DNA of 64,000 nt. It comes from Pseudolabrys sp. GTDB lineage: Bacteria; Pseudomonadota; Alphaproteobacteria; Rhizobiales; Xanthobacteraceae. The notes beneath the pieces are model-generated. The model saw nothing but the letters and a program-made list of their open reading frames with translations, had not been told where the DNA came from and ran no database searches. Position numbers and translations under genes: made by a program. The stretch covers positions 62,001 to 126,000 of the forward strand of contig JAURVZ010000035.1 in NCBI GenBank assembly GCA_030655215.1, given 5' to 3'. Below, one piece after another: positions 51,112 to 58,369 of this stretch (the first letter of the stretch is position 1; each line of letters starts with the position of its first letter).

Positions 51112-51218
51112 GGTCAGGTTAGTTGTGGCTGCTAGTCCGGCGTAAACAATCGGGTTCGACTTAAATTTTTCCGGACCGCTTAAAACGTTTTGAACACGCC
51201 GGCGGTATCTTCGTACAG

Positions 51219-51506
51219 ATGCTCAGCCGACGACATCGCCAGACCGTCACCCAGGAACGACGCGGGCTTTCGCGCCGTGTCATCAACCGCGTGGCGCAGT
51301 ATCACTGCGGCCTCGGCGCGCTGCCGCGCACCTGCATGGTGACCGATATTTCCGACGGCGGCGCGCGGCTCTATTCGGAGACCGACATGCCGGAGACCTT
51401 CACGCTGTCGATCACCGGCGACGGCGCCGACATCAGGCGCGAATGCCGCGTCGTGTGGCGGCTCGGCGGCGAAGTCGGCGTCGCTTTCACCGACCGGCAA
51501 AAGTAA
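51219..51506 (+). CDS. single-domain PilZ protein
   Basis: The 95-residue protein has the c-di-GMP-binding PilZ hallmarks: the Arg-rich RRGLSRR motif near residue 15 and DISDGGARL (D/N-x-S-x-x-G) near residue 43, then a beta-barrel ending in WRLGGEVGVAFTD. It should bind cyclic di-GMP and act as an effector on motility or surface polysaccharide. No partner gene is adjacent. A terminator follows immediately. The upstream ribosome-binding site is poor, but the ATG at 51219 matches the family N-terminus. Confidence 0.9.
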   Translation: MLSRRHRQTVTQERRGLSRRVINRVAQYHCGLGALPRTCMVTDISDGGARLYSETDMPETFTLSITGDGADIRRECRVVWRLGGEVGVAFTDRQK

Positions 51507-51537
51507 AAAGCCCCAGGCGTTCTGCCCGGGGCTCTTC
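51505..51537. terminator. Rho-independent terminator between convergent genes
   Basis: AAAAAGCCCCAGGC and GCCCGGGGCTCTTC form a GC-rich stem with A-runs on the left and a weak T-run on the right. It serves the PilZ gene and the porin gene from the other side. Confidence 0.7.
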
Positions 51538-51560
51538 ATGTTTCGAAATGAACGTGCCGC

Positions 51561-52235
51561 CTAGAAGCGGTAGTTCAGGCCGGCGCGCACCAGGTTTTCC
51601 TTGAAGGTCACGTTGGTGCCGCAGTTCGAGCATTCCGCGTTGCCGAGGTCGACATAGAGATATTCGGCCTTGACGGTCCAGTTGGTCATCAGCGCGTATT
51701 CGATGCCGGCGCCGGCGGTCCAGCCGAACTTGTTCTTGCTCTCGACCGAACCGAGGTTCGGCGTCATCTTGACCTTGCCGTAAGCCGCACCGCCGGTGAT
51801 GAAGGGCAGCCAGCGATCCCAGCCGGCATAGCCGAGACGGGCGCGCGCCGTGCCGAGCCACTCGTTGCGGGTTTCGCAACCCGCGCCGCCGCCGCACACG
51901 CCGGTGCCGGCCGCGGTCGAACCCTTGACCCAGCTATAGTCGAAGTCGCCTTCGAGACCCCAGACCCACGAACCGGTCTGCAGGTTATAGCCGAGCGTGA
52001 CGCCGGCGAGCGCGCCCTTCGGCGAGGTCGAACCGGTGCCGCCAATGCCGGACCAGTCGGACTTGCCGAAGCCGTAGCCGCCGTTGATACCGGCGTAAAA
52101 ACCGGTCCAGCTATACCCCGGCACGCTGTAGACCGGAGCCTTGTAGGATTGGCGCGGAATGTCGGCCGCGAACGATGGCGCAGCCATCGCCGCGACGAAC
52201 AGGCCGACGACCATCGTCATCGTGATACGCTTCAT
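51561..52235 (-). CDS. Omp25/Omp31-type outer membrane beta-barrel protein
   Basis: The 224-residue protein has a signal peptide (cleavage near SFA-AD), the N-terminal motif YSWTGFYAGINGGYGFGKSD, a middle region of alternating aromatic strands (LGYNLQTGSWVWGLEGDFDY) and a C-terminal Phe (AGLNYRF) expected for barrel insertion. It contains four Cys in the CGGGAGC and CSNCG stretches. Relatives in rhizobia and Brucella are abundant outer-membrane proteins of the Omp25/31 group. ATG 52235 follows GGAG at a proper distance; an in-frame ATG at 52250 is the longer alternative. A perfect CtrA-type site lies about 165 bases upstream. Confidence 0.92.
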   Translation of the reverse strand: MKRITMTMVVGLFVAAMAAPSFAADIPRQSYKAPVYSVPGYSWTGFYAGINGGYGFGKSDWSGIGGTGSTSPKGALAGVTLGYNLQTGSWVWGLEGDFDYSWVKGSTAAGTGVCGGGAGCETRNEWLGTARARLGYAGWDRWLPFITGGAAYGKVKMTPNLGSVESKNKFGWTAGAGIEYALMTNWTVKAEYLYVDLGNAECSNCGTNVTFKENLVRAGLNYRF

Positions 52236-52395
52236 TGTGTAGATCTCCATGAGTTGACCAAAACTTTTTTGTTACGCATACGCGCCGCAAACTTCTTGAA
52301 ACCGGTCGAACGGGAGTTCGGAAAAACCGAACAACGTCCGGGGCGACCGCGCTGAAATCGCGACGATCGCGTGTGTCAAGAAAGCCCCAGTTTGG

Positions 52396-52410
52396 TTAAT
52401 GGCCAGTTAA
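52396..52410. promoter_or_regulatory. predicted CtrA site upstream of porin gene
   Basis: TTAA (52396-52399), seven bases, TTAA (52407-52410) then CCAT: this fits the full CtrA consensus including the CC extension. The gap 52251-52644 that contains it shows no gene; a GCCCGG-type hairpin at about 52530-52556 probably ends an upstream transcript. Confidence 0.5.
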
Positions 52411-52644
52411 CCATGAAAACCGGGGTTTTTCAGGCGTCACAGCGTGTTTCTCGCTGGTACGTAAGGGTTTCTAGCGCTCATGGTTAAGCAAATCCTCGCG
52501 CCAGCTGGGGCGCGGCAATAAAATAATACCGCCCGGTTGTGCAATTGGGGCCGGGCGTTGCAGTGAAGTTACATCGGCAAAATATGCCTTATCGTCGGCG
52601 CGCCGACGGGATGATGACGTCCGGACGTGCGACACCAATCGCGA

Positions 52645-53445
52645 TTATTTCCAGGACCGATAGAAGTGGCTGAGCGGCCCATGCCCCTGCCCGACCTTCA
52701 GGCCATCGGCAGCGGCGATGGCTTCGGTGACATAGGTCTTCGCTTCATGCGCGGCGGTGACGAGGTCGACGCCTTTGGCGAGTCCGGCGGCAATGGCGGA
52801 TGACAGCGTGCAGCCGGTGCCGTGCGTGTTCTTCGTATCGATGCGGCGGGCCGTGAGACGCACCACGTTGCCTTCGCCGACCAGAAGATCGACGCTTTCG
52901 TCGGTCGTCCCGTGGCCGCCTTTGATCAGCACATAACGCGGCCCGAGCGCCAGGATCTGCCGCGCCTGCGCTTCCATGTCCCGTTCGCTCTGCGCCAAAG
53001 GCGCGTCGGTCAGCGCGGCGGCTTCATGCAGGTTCGGCGTCACAACAATCGCGCGCGGGATCAACTCGCGGCGCAGGGCATCAACCGCGTCGGTGGCCAG
53101 CAGCCGGTCGCCGGAGGTCGCCACCATCACCGGATCGAGCACGATGTTCTTGGTGCTGTGTCGCGCGAGGCCGGCGGCGACCGCGTGAATCGCCGGCACT
53201 TGCGACAGCATGCCGATCTTCACCGCATTGACGGCGAGATCGGAGAACACCGCATCGATCTGCGCGGTGATGAATTCCGCCGGCACGTCATGAATGCCGG
53301 TGACGCCCTTGGTGTTCTGCGCGGTCAGCGCGGTGATCACCGAAGCGCCATAGACGCCGAGCGCGCCGAAGGTCTTGAGATCGGCCTGAATGCCGGCGCC
53401 GCCGCCGGAGTCGGAGCCTGCAATGGTGACCGCGATCGATGTCAT
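52645..53445 (-). CDS. thiD: hydroxymethylpyrimidine (phosphate) kinase
   Basis: The 266-residue kinase starts with VTIAGSDSGGGAGIQADLKTF, the pyrimidine-binding signature, and shows VLDPVMVATSGDRL, PNLHEAAALTD, LIKGGHG and the ribokinase-like anion hole NTHGTGCTLSSAIAAGLAKG. It phosphorylates HMP to HMP-P and HMP-PP for thiamine synthesis. It overlaps the thiE stop by 4 bases and is the last of the thiM-thiE-thiD operon, which is a salvage route rather than the full de novo pathway. Confidence 0.95.
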   Translation of the reverse strand: MTSIAVTIAGSDSGGGAGIQADLKTFGALGVYGASVITALTAQNTKGVTGIHDVPAEFITAQIDAVFSDLAVNAVKIGMLSQVPAIHAVAAGLARHSTKNIVLDPVMVATSGDRLLATDAVDALRRELIPRAIVVTPNLHEAAALTDAPLAQSERDMEAQARQILALGPRYVLIKGGHGTTDESVDLLVGEGNVVRLTARRIDTKNTHGTGCTLSSAIAAGLAKGVDLVTAAHEAKTYVTEAIAAADGLKVGQGHGPLSHFYRSWK

Positions 53446-54101
53446 GCACGCCCTCTTTGCGCCAGCGCGACATCGACGGCATTGCGCAACGTGCGCGCGG
53501 CAAGACCTGGATCCGGCGCCTTCGACAAGGCCGATATCACGGCAATGCCATCGGCACCGGCCGCAATGACATCAGCGGCGTTTCCGGCATTGATACCGGC
53601 AATCGCGCAGATCGGGAATTTGGCCGCTCGGCCGCGAATGATGTCAGCAACCTCACGCAGGCCATCAATGCCGATCGGGCCGGTCTTCTGCTCCTTGGAC
53701 GTCGTGCCATAGACGCCGCCAATGGCGACATAGTCGAGCAGATCGAGCGGCGCCTCGCGCGCCTGCTCCACGGTCTTGACACTGAGGCCGATGATGGCGG
53801 TCTTGCCGAGCAGCAGCCGCGCATCGGCGACCGACATGTCATCCTGGCCGATATGCACACCGTCGGCTTCAGCGGCGAGCGCGACATCGACGCGGTCATT
53901 GATCAGCAGCGGGATATCGAGCGGCGCCAGCACGCCGATCAGCGCGCGCGCTTCTTCCATCAACGTCTTCGTCGAGCCGTGCTTGTCGCGCAATTGAACC
54001 AGCGTCGCGCTACCGGCAATGCGCCGAGCCAGATCGGCGAGATCGCGGCCGCCGCTGACGGCGGGGTCGGCCAGCGCATAAAGACGGAGATCGACTTTCA
54101 T
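53442..54101 (-). CDS. thiE: thiamine phosphate synthase
   Basis: The 219-residue TIM-barrel enzyme shows VQLRDKHGSTKTLMEEA, LLINDRVDVALAAEADGVHI, GQDDMSVADAR, VAIGGVYGTTSK and AIAGINAGNAADV, the standard ThiE set for HMP-PP and thiazole phosphate condensation. It follows the thiM stop directly and overlaps thiD by 4 bases, so translation is coupled. The TPP riboswitch upstream of thiM should control it. Confidence 0.95.
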   Translation of the reverse strand: MKVDLRLYALADPAVSGGRDLADLARRIAGSATLVQLRDKHGSTKTLMEEARALIGVLAPLDIPLLINDRVDVALAAEADGVHIGQDDMSVADARLLLGKTAIIGLSVKTVEQAREAPLDLLDYVAIGGVYGTTSKEQKTGPIGIDGLREVADIIRGRAAKFPICAIAGINAGNAADVIAAGADGIAVISALSKAPDPGLAARTLRNAVDVALAQRGRA

Positions 54102-54914
54102 TCATTCACCTGTGTTATTCTTCATGCGCGCTTTGTCGGCGAGCGTTTGGCTGTCGAGATTGTAAAGCGCGTCGAGAATGGCGGCAGCGAAGCTGCCCGG
54201 CGCCTGCGCGGAGGCTGCGGCCATTTCGCCGGCGACGCCGGTGATGAGCAGCCCCGCGGCGGTGGCGACCAGCGCATCCTCCTCCACTGCAAGACAAGCG
54301 GCGACGATCGACGAGGCGGCGCAGCCCATGGCCGTGACGCGCGCCATCAGCGGATGGCCGTTGCCGATAGACGCGATGCGATGGCCATCGGTGATCAGAT
54401 CGGTTTCGCCGGACAGACCGATGATTGTTCGGCGGTCGCGCGCGAACGTACTGACGGCGTCATGCGTCGGCGACGCCTCGGCGAGCGCGGTGAATTCTGC
54501 GGTGTTGAGGCGAATGGCTTTCGGCTCAAGGAAGATCAGGTCGCGGGCATAGACAGCGCGCTGCGCGGCGCGATCTACAAAGACCGGATCGAGCACCCAG
54601 GGGCGGCCATTCTGCGCCGCCGCGTCAACGGCAATCGAGGTCGCCTCGCGCCTTTCGCGGTCGAAGGTTCCGAGATTGACCAGCAGCGCATCGGCGCGCA
54701 CGACGAAGGCGCCGATCTCCTCCGATGACAAGGTCATCGACGGCACGGCGCCGAGCGCCAGCAATGCATTGGCGGTGAAATTCTGCGCCACCGAATTGGT
54801 GATGCAATGAACGCGCGGCGACTTGGCGCGCAGACGCACCAGCACGGCCACCGCCTGCGACGTCAGTTCTTCACGCGACACATCGGCGCGCGCGGCATTG
54901 TCAGGATTTTGCAT
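54102..54914 (-). CDS. thiM: hydroxyethylthiazole kinase
   Basis: The 270-residue protein has the ThiM N-terminal helix segment, PRVHCITNSVAQNFTANALLALGAVPSM (trimmed: VHCITNSVAQNFTANALLAL), SADALLVNLGT-like AFVVRADALLVNLGT, GRPWVLDPVFV and GCAASSIVAACLAVEEDALVA with the ATP-binding GC region. It phosphorylates the thiazole alcohol for thiamine salvage. ATG 54914 is used because upstream in-frame codons are the riboswitch itself. Confidence 0.93.
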   Translation of the reverse strand: MQNPDNAARADVSREELTSQAVAVLVRLRAKSPRVHCITNSVAQNFTANALLALGAVPSMTLSSEEIGAFVVRADALLVNLGTFDRERREATSIAVDAAAQNGRPWVLDPVFVDRAAQRAVYARDLIFLEPKAIRLNTAEFTALAEASPTHDAVSTFARDRRTIIGLSGETDLITDGHRIASIGNGHPLMARVTAMGCAASSIVAACLAVEEDALVATAAGLLITGVAGEMAAASAQAPGSFAAAILDALYNLDSQTLADKARMKNNTGE

Positions 54915-54920
54915 CTCTGG

Positions 54921-55010
54921 TCCCTCCGCCGGCATGACCCGGATCAGGTTCGTTGGGTTGGCGAGAAAATTGCCTCTCAGTCCGGCAAAACCGCCGGACA
55001 CCCCACGAGA
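54921..55010 (-). ncRNA. TPP riboswitch (THI element)
   Basis: On the minus strand the leader runs from GTGGGGTGTCC past ACTGAGAGG to ACCTGATCCGGGTCATGCCG and GCGGAGGGA, the conserved THI-box segments in order. It ends just before the thiM start, which suggests control of translation initiation by the aptamer. It should repress thiMED when thiamine diphosphate is present. Confidence 0.95.
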
Positions 55011-55124
55011 TTGCTGTCTTAAAATTACCTAGTCCGCGCCTCCCCGCATGGCAAGAGTGACTTGCGCATGCCGCCCGATTTTGCTGGATTGTTTTTCACA
55101 ATCCGCTCCGGAGATTTACTGCCA

Positions 55125-55367
55125 ATGACCCCGTTTTTCATCCAGATCAAATGCGAGCTCGGCAAGGCCTATCAGGTCGCCAATGAGCTGGCCGAGGCGG
55201 AAATCGCTTCGGAGATTTATTCAACCGCGGGGGACTATGATCTGCTGGTGAAATTCTACGTCGACGACGGCATCGATATCGGCCATTTCGTCAACGAGAA
55301 GGTGCATTGCATCGCCGGCATCAAGGACACCTACACGATCATCACGTTCAAGGCGTTTCAGGGCTAG
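55125..55367 (+). CDS. stand-alone Lrp/AsnC ligand-binding (RAM) domain protein
   Basis: The 80-residue protein is only the effector-binding domain of the Lrp/AsnC family: FIQIKCELGKAYQVANELAE, EIYSTAGDYDLLVKFYVDDG and a C-terminal TYTIITFKAF. There is no helix-turn-helix. Such orphan RAM domains oligomerise and may modulate full-length Lrp-type regulators by amino acid binding. ATG 55125 is chosen over a longer frame from 55062 because GGAG lies about 10 bases upstream and the domain starts there. Confidence 0.9.
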   Translation: MTPFFIQIKCELGKAYQVANELAEAEIASEIYSTAGDYDLLVKFYVDDGIDIGHFVNEKVHCIAGIKDTYTIITFKAFQG

Positions 55368-55545
55368 GCCGCGCCGCCGTCAGATCGGGCGCGTGCACCG
55401 GATATTCGACGCCGCAGGCCGTGCATTTGAAAAAGTACGTATCGCCTTCGTGGCGCGCTTCCTTGAAGCGCTCCTTGAGGTTGGTCGGCTTGGCGCAGAC
55501 CGGGCATGGCGGCGCGGCAAATTTCGTTGTGTCCAATGCAGACAT
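55348..55545 (-). CDS. small zinc-ribbon-like protein
   Basis: The 65-residue protein carries two CxxC pairs (PCPVCAKPT and FKCTACGVEYP) spaced by about 24 residues, the form of a zinc ribbon, and ends in a Pro-rich tail. The function is unknown; such proteins often assist RNA or redox regulation. Its 3' end overlaps the RAM-domain gene by 20 bases on the opposite strand. Confidence 0.75.
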   Translation of the reverse strand: MSALDTTKFAAPPCPVCAKPTNLKERFKEARHEGDTYFFKCTACGVEYPVHAPDLTAARPSPETP

Positions 55546-55598
55546 GACTTTTCCTTCTGCGAAAACAAGCAGCTAAAAAATCGATTGGGTTGTGCTTG

Positions 55599-55694
55599 AT
55601 GAATCTCTACGGGCGCGGCGCCCAGGCGATGTACGAAGACAACGCGGCAATCGGAACTTTAGGTCCGTATCAAACTGTCATGAAATACGCGTGA
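55599..55694 (+). CDS. possible 31-residue micro-ORF
   Basis: The frame from ATG 55599 to TGA 55694 encodes MNLYGRGAQAMYEDNAAIGT and a short tail ending KYA. The ribosome-binding site is weak, and no hydrophobic or metal motif is visible. It is listed only because the frame fills an otherwise empty gap and the composition is not random-looking. Confidence 0.25.
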   Translation: MNLYGRGAQAMYEDNAAIGTLGPYQTVMKYA

Positions 55695-55719
55695 GAACGC
55701 GGAACCCGGCTGATTCGCG

Positions 55720-56667
55720 CTAGATTTCCGGCGTTCTGGTGCCTTCGCCTTCCGGCGCGCGGCGCAAACCGAGCCAGCGCTCGCGAAACAGCACGGCAAG
55801 ACCGGCGGCGGCAACAATGGCCGCGCCGACATAAACCAGCGTGCTCGGCAACTCGCCGAACACCCAATAGCCGAGCAAGAGCGCCCACAACATCGCCGTA
55901 TAATCGAACGGCGCGATCACTGACGCCGGCGCGTGACGATAGCTTTCGGTGAGCAGGATGTGGCCGAGCCCGCCAAGGACACCGGTCGAGACCAGCATCA
56001 ACAGCTCGATGCTGTTCGGCGTGTGCCAGGCGAAAGGCAACGTCACCGCGCCGCCGATTGTCGTGATCAGCGAGAAGTAAAAGACAATCGAGGATGTCGT
56101 TTCGCTTTGCGTCAGCCGCCGGGTCTGGATCACGGTGCCGGCGCTGCACACCGCGGAGATCAGCGCCAGGATCGAGCCGGCCGCCGCCACGCCCGCAATG
56201 CCGGCCGCCGAATAGTGCTCGACGTTCATATTGGGAATCAGCATGACGATGACGCCGACAAAGCCGACGACGACCGCCGACCAGCGAAACAACCGCACGC
56301 GCTCTTTCAGGACGAAAGCGGCCAGCGCCACCGTGATCAATGGCGACGCGAAGGTGATCGCGGTGACATCGGCGAGCGCCAGGCGCCCGAGCGCGGCGAA
56401 ATTGGTGAACATGCCAAGGATGGCGAGCACACCGCGGCCGGCATGGCCGAGCGGGCGGCTGGTGCGCAGCGCCTGCATGAGTTCGCCGCGCAGCGCGTAG
56501 ATGAGCAGCACCGGCGGGATGGCGCAGGCCGAGCGGAAGAAGACGATCTCGCCGACCGGTGTCGTATCGCTCAGCCGGCGCACCAGCGCCCACATCGTGG
56601 CAAACAACAATGCCGAGATGAGCTTGAGGCCGATCGCCGTATAGAGCTTTGAAGGTGCCGCCGCCAT
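55720..56667 (-). CDS. EamA/DMT-superfamily transporter
   Basis: The 315-residue protein has ten membrane helices in two EamA repeats. It starts at ATG 56667 (MAAAPSKLYTAIGLKLISAL), with RGVLAILGMFTNFAALGRLA and DVTAITFASPLITVALAAF in the first repeat, and SVIAPFDYTAMLWALLLGYW in the second. DMT exporters move small metabolites or amino acids; the substrate is unknown. It lies 76 bases downstream of the diheme cytochrome gene on the same strand. Confidence 0.88.
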   Translation of the reverse strand: MAAAPSKLYTAIGLKLISALLFATMWALVRRLSDTTPVGEIVFFRSACAIPPVLLIYALRGELMQALRTSRPLGHAGRGVLAILGMFTNFAALGRLALADVTAITFASPLITVALAAFVLKERVRLFRWSAVVVGFVGVIVMLIPNMNVEHYSAAGIAGVAAAGSILALISAVCSAGTVIQTRRLTQSETTSSIVFYFSLITTIGGAVTLPFAWHTPNSIELLMLVSTGVLGGLGHILLTESYRHAPASVIAPFDYTAMLWALLLGYWVFGELPSTLVYVGAAIVAAAGLAVLFRERWLGLRRAPEGEGTRTPEI

Positions 56668-56743
56668 TATGGTTCTGCATAAACCCGTGCGGCGGGAATG
56701 TCCTCCCCTAATGTCAGGTGGCGTGCGCCCGATTTTGCAGCGC

Positions 56744-57658
56744 CTATCGTTTCTCGGGGCGCGGCGGGCCGTCAATGGCCGGCAATGACTTGATATAGAC
56801 CGCCATGGCGTTGCGGTCGGCGTCGCTCAGCTGCGCCGTGTTGCGGACCACCGAGGCCATGCTGCCGCCGACGTTATCAAACTCCGGCGTGGTGCCGGTC
56901 TTGAGCAGTTCGGCGATGTCGCTGACCTCCCATTTGGCCAAAGCCTTCTGGGTGATGTTCGGGATCCAGCCCTCGCCTTCCGGGTTCGGCCCGCCGGCGA
57001 AGCGCTGGCGCTCGACAATACTGCCAAGCGCATTGCGCGGGGAATGGCACTCGGCGCAATGCGCCAGGCCGTTGACGAGATAAGCGCCCCTGTTCCATTC
57101 GGCCGATTGCTTGGCGTCCTGCGTGAACGGCTTGCCGTCGAGGAAGAGGAATTTCCAGCCGCCGAGTGCAAGACGAATGTTGAAGGGAAACGGCACGTCG
57201 TGATCGCGGGCTTTGCCCGGCACTGCGGGCAGCGTCTTGAGATAGGCGAACAGGTCGCGCTGATCGGCGATGGTCATGCGCTGATAGGCGGCATAGGGAA
57301 ACGATGGATAGTAATGCTCGCCCTTCGGCGAGGTGCCCTTGCTCATCGCCGTGACGAACTGCGCTTCGCTCCAGCCGCCGATGCCATCCTTCGAGTCAGA
57401 AGAGATGTTCGGCGTGTAGAAGGTGCCGAAGGGCGAGGTCAGCGCAATGCCGCCGCCGAGCTTGGTGCGATCGTCCTTGCTCGGCGCGTGACAGGAGACG
57501 CAGCCGCCGGCGTCGAACATGGTCTTGCCGTTGGCAAGGTGCGCGGTGTGCGGTGCGGCCAGGGCGCTGGCCGGCACGGTTTGCGGCTTGGTCACAAACC
57601 AGAATGCGGCCGCCCCGATGAGAGCGGCCGCCAGCAGCAGTTTCATCAATCGCCGCAT
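56744..57658 (-). CDS. membrane-anchored diheme cytochrome c
   Basis: The 304-residue protein starts at ATG 57658 with a hydrophobic N-terminal anchor or signal (MRRLMKLLLAAALIGAAAFW). It carries two CxxCH haem sites (CVSCH at 53-57, CAECH at 201-205) in two cytochrome c domains, with later Met candidates (GGSMASV) as the axial ligand. It looks like electron acceptors that serve periplasmic or membrane dehydrogenases (gluconate/aldehyde type). It is downstream of the molybdenum hydroxylase and cytochrome c-556 genes on the same strand. Confidence 0.92.
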   Translation of the reverse strand: MRRLMKLLLAAALIGAAAFWFVTKPQTVPASALAAPHTAHLANGKTMFDAGGCVSCHAPSKDDRTKLGGGIALTSPFGTFYTPNISSDSKDGIGGWSEAQFVTAMSKGTSPKGEHYYPSFPYAAYQRMTIADQRDLFAYLKTLPAVPGKARDHDVPFPFNIRLALGGWKFLFLDGKPFTQDAKQSAEWNRGAYLVNGLAHCAECHSPRNALGSIVERQRFAGGPNPEGEGWIPNITQKALAKWEVSDIAELLKTGTTPEFDNVGGSMASVVRNTAQLSDADRNAMAVYIKSLPAIDGPPRPEKR

Positions 57659-57829
57659 GCCGCAGTCCTTTCTTATCCCTCCCCGGTTACGGGGAGGGTA
57701 GATCGCTTTCGCTAAGCTCAAGCGATCAGAGTGGGGCGATGCCAGATGGAGAGATGGCCCCACCCCGGTTCGCTTGCGCGAACCGACCCTCCCCTTTCAG
57801 GCGAGGGATAAGAAGGAGCCCCGCCGTCT
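57659..57829. repeat. palindromic repeat between cytochrome genes
   Basis: CCCTCCCC-GGTTAC-GGGGAGGG (57667-57688) and a GGTTCGCTTGCGCGAACC palindrome (57767-57784) with a CCCTCCCC tail form the same repeat family as at 40363-40600 and 48275-48400. Confidence 0.65.
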
Positions 57830-58273
57830 TTACCGCGGCTTGCGGAAGCTCTCATGGCAAGTACCGCAGTCCTGGCCGATCACCGCCACGGCCTGCTTCA
57901 GACCGTCAAGGCTGGCCGAACCTTTGTCACGGTTGTCGGCGACGTTCTTGGCCGCCTTGGCGATCTCGGCGTCGAACTTTGGCCGGTCGGTCCAGATCGC
58001 AGCCATGGCCCGGGTGTCGCCATCTTTGCTGCTCTCAGGAAAGACAGTCGGGAACTTGGCGTAGGTATTGGCAAGCGCGTCGAAGGCAGCTTTCGCCTTG
58101 GCGGCGTCAAATGGGTCGGTGCCGCGCGCCATCCGGGTCAGAACGCCGGATTGTTGGCCATTGGCCTTCATCAGGTCCTTCCGGGCCTCGATAACGTTCT
58201 GCTGCGCCAGCACTGCTGTCGCACCGGTGGCAAGCACGCCGGCGAGGGCCAGCGCCGTGACAAACTTTTTCAT
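57830..58273 (-). CDS. class II cytochrome c (c-556/c' type)
   Basis: The 147-residue protein has a signal peptide (cleavage near VLA-QQ), a four-helix bundle with the haem motif CGTCH at residues 136-140 close to the C-terminus, and RKDLMK at the N-terminal first helix, where class II cytochromes place the sixth-position Met. It is a soluble periplasmic electron carrier or, if c'-like, a gas-binding protein. AAGGAA precedes ATG 58273. It is placed 96 bases behind the molybdenum enzyme gene, suggesting it accepts its electrons. Confidence 0.92.
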   Translation of the reverse strand: MKKFVTALALAGVLATGATAVLAQQNVIEARKDLMKANGQQSGVLTRMARGTDPFDAAKAKAAFDALANTYAKFPTVFPESSKDGDTRAMAAIWTDRPKFDAEIAKAAKNVADNRDKGSASLDGLKQAVAVIGQDCGTCHESFRKPR

Positions 58274-58369
58274 TTCAATTCCTTCTGGTGATTCCCGCAC
58301 GGTGAACACCAGAATATTGGAATTATTCCAGAGTGCGATGCCACAAGTGGTCACGAAGCCGTGACCGCC

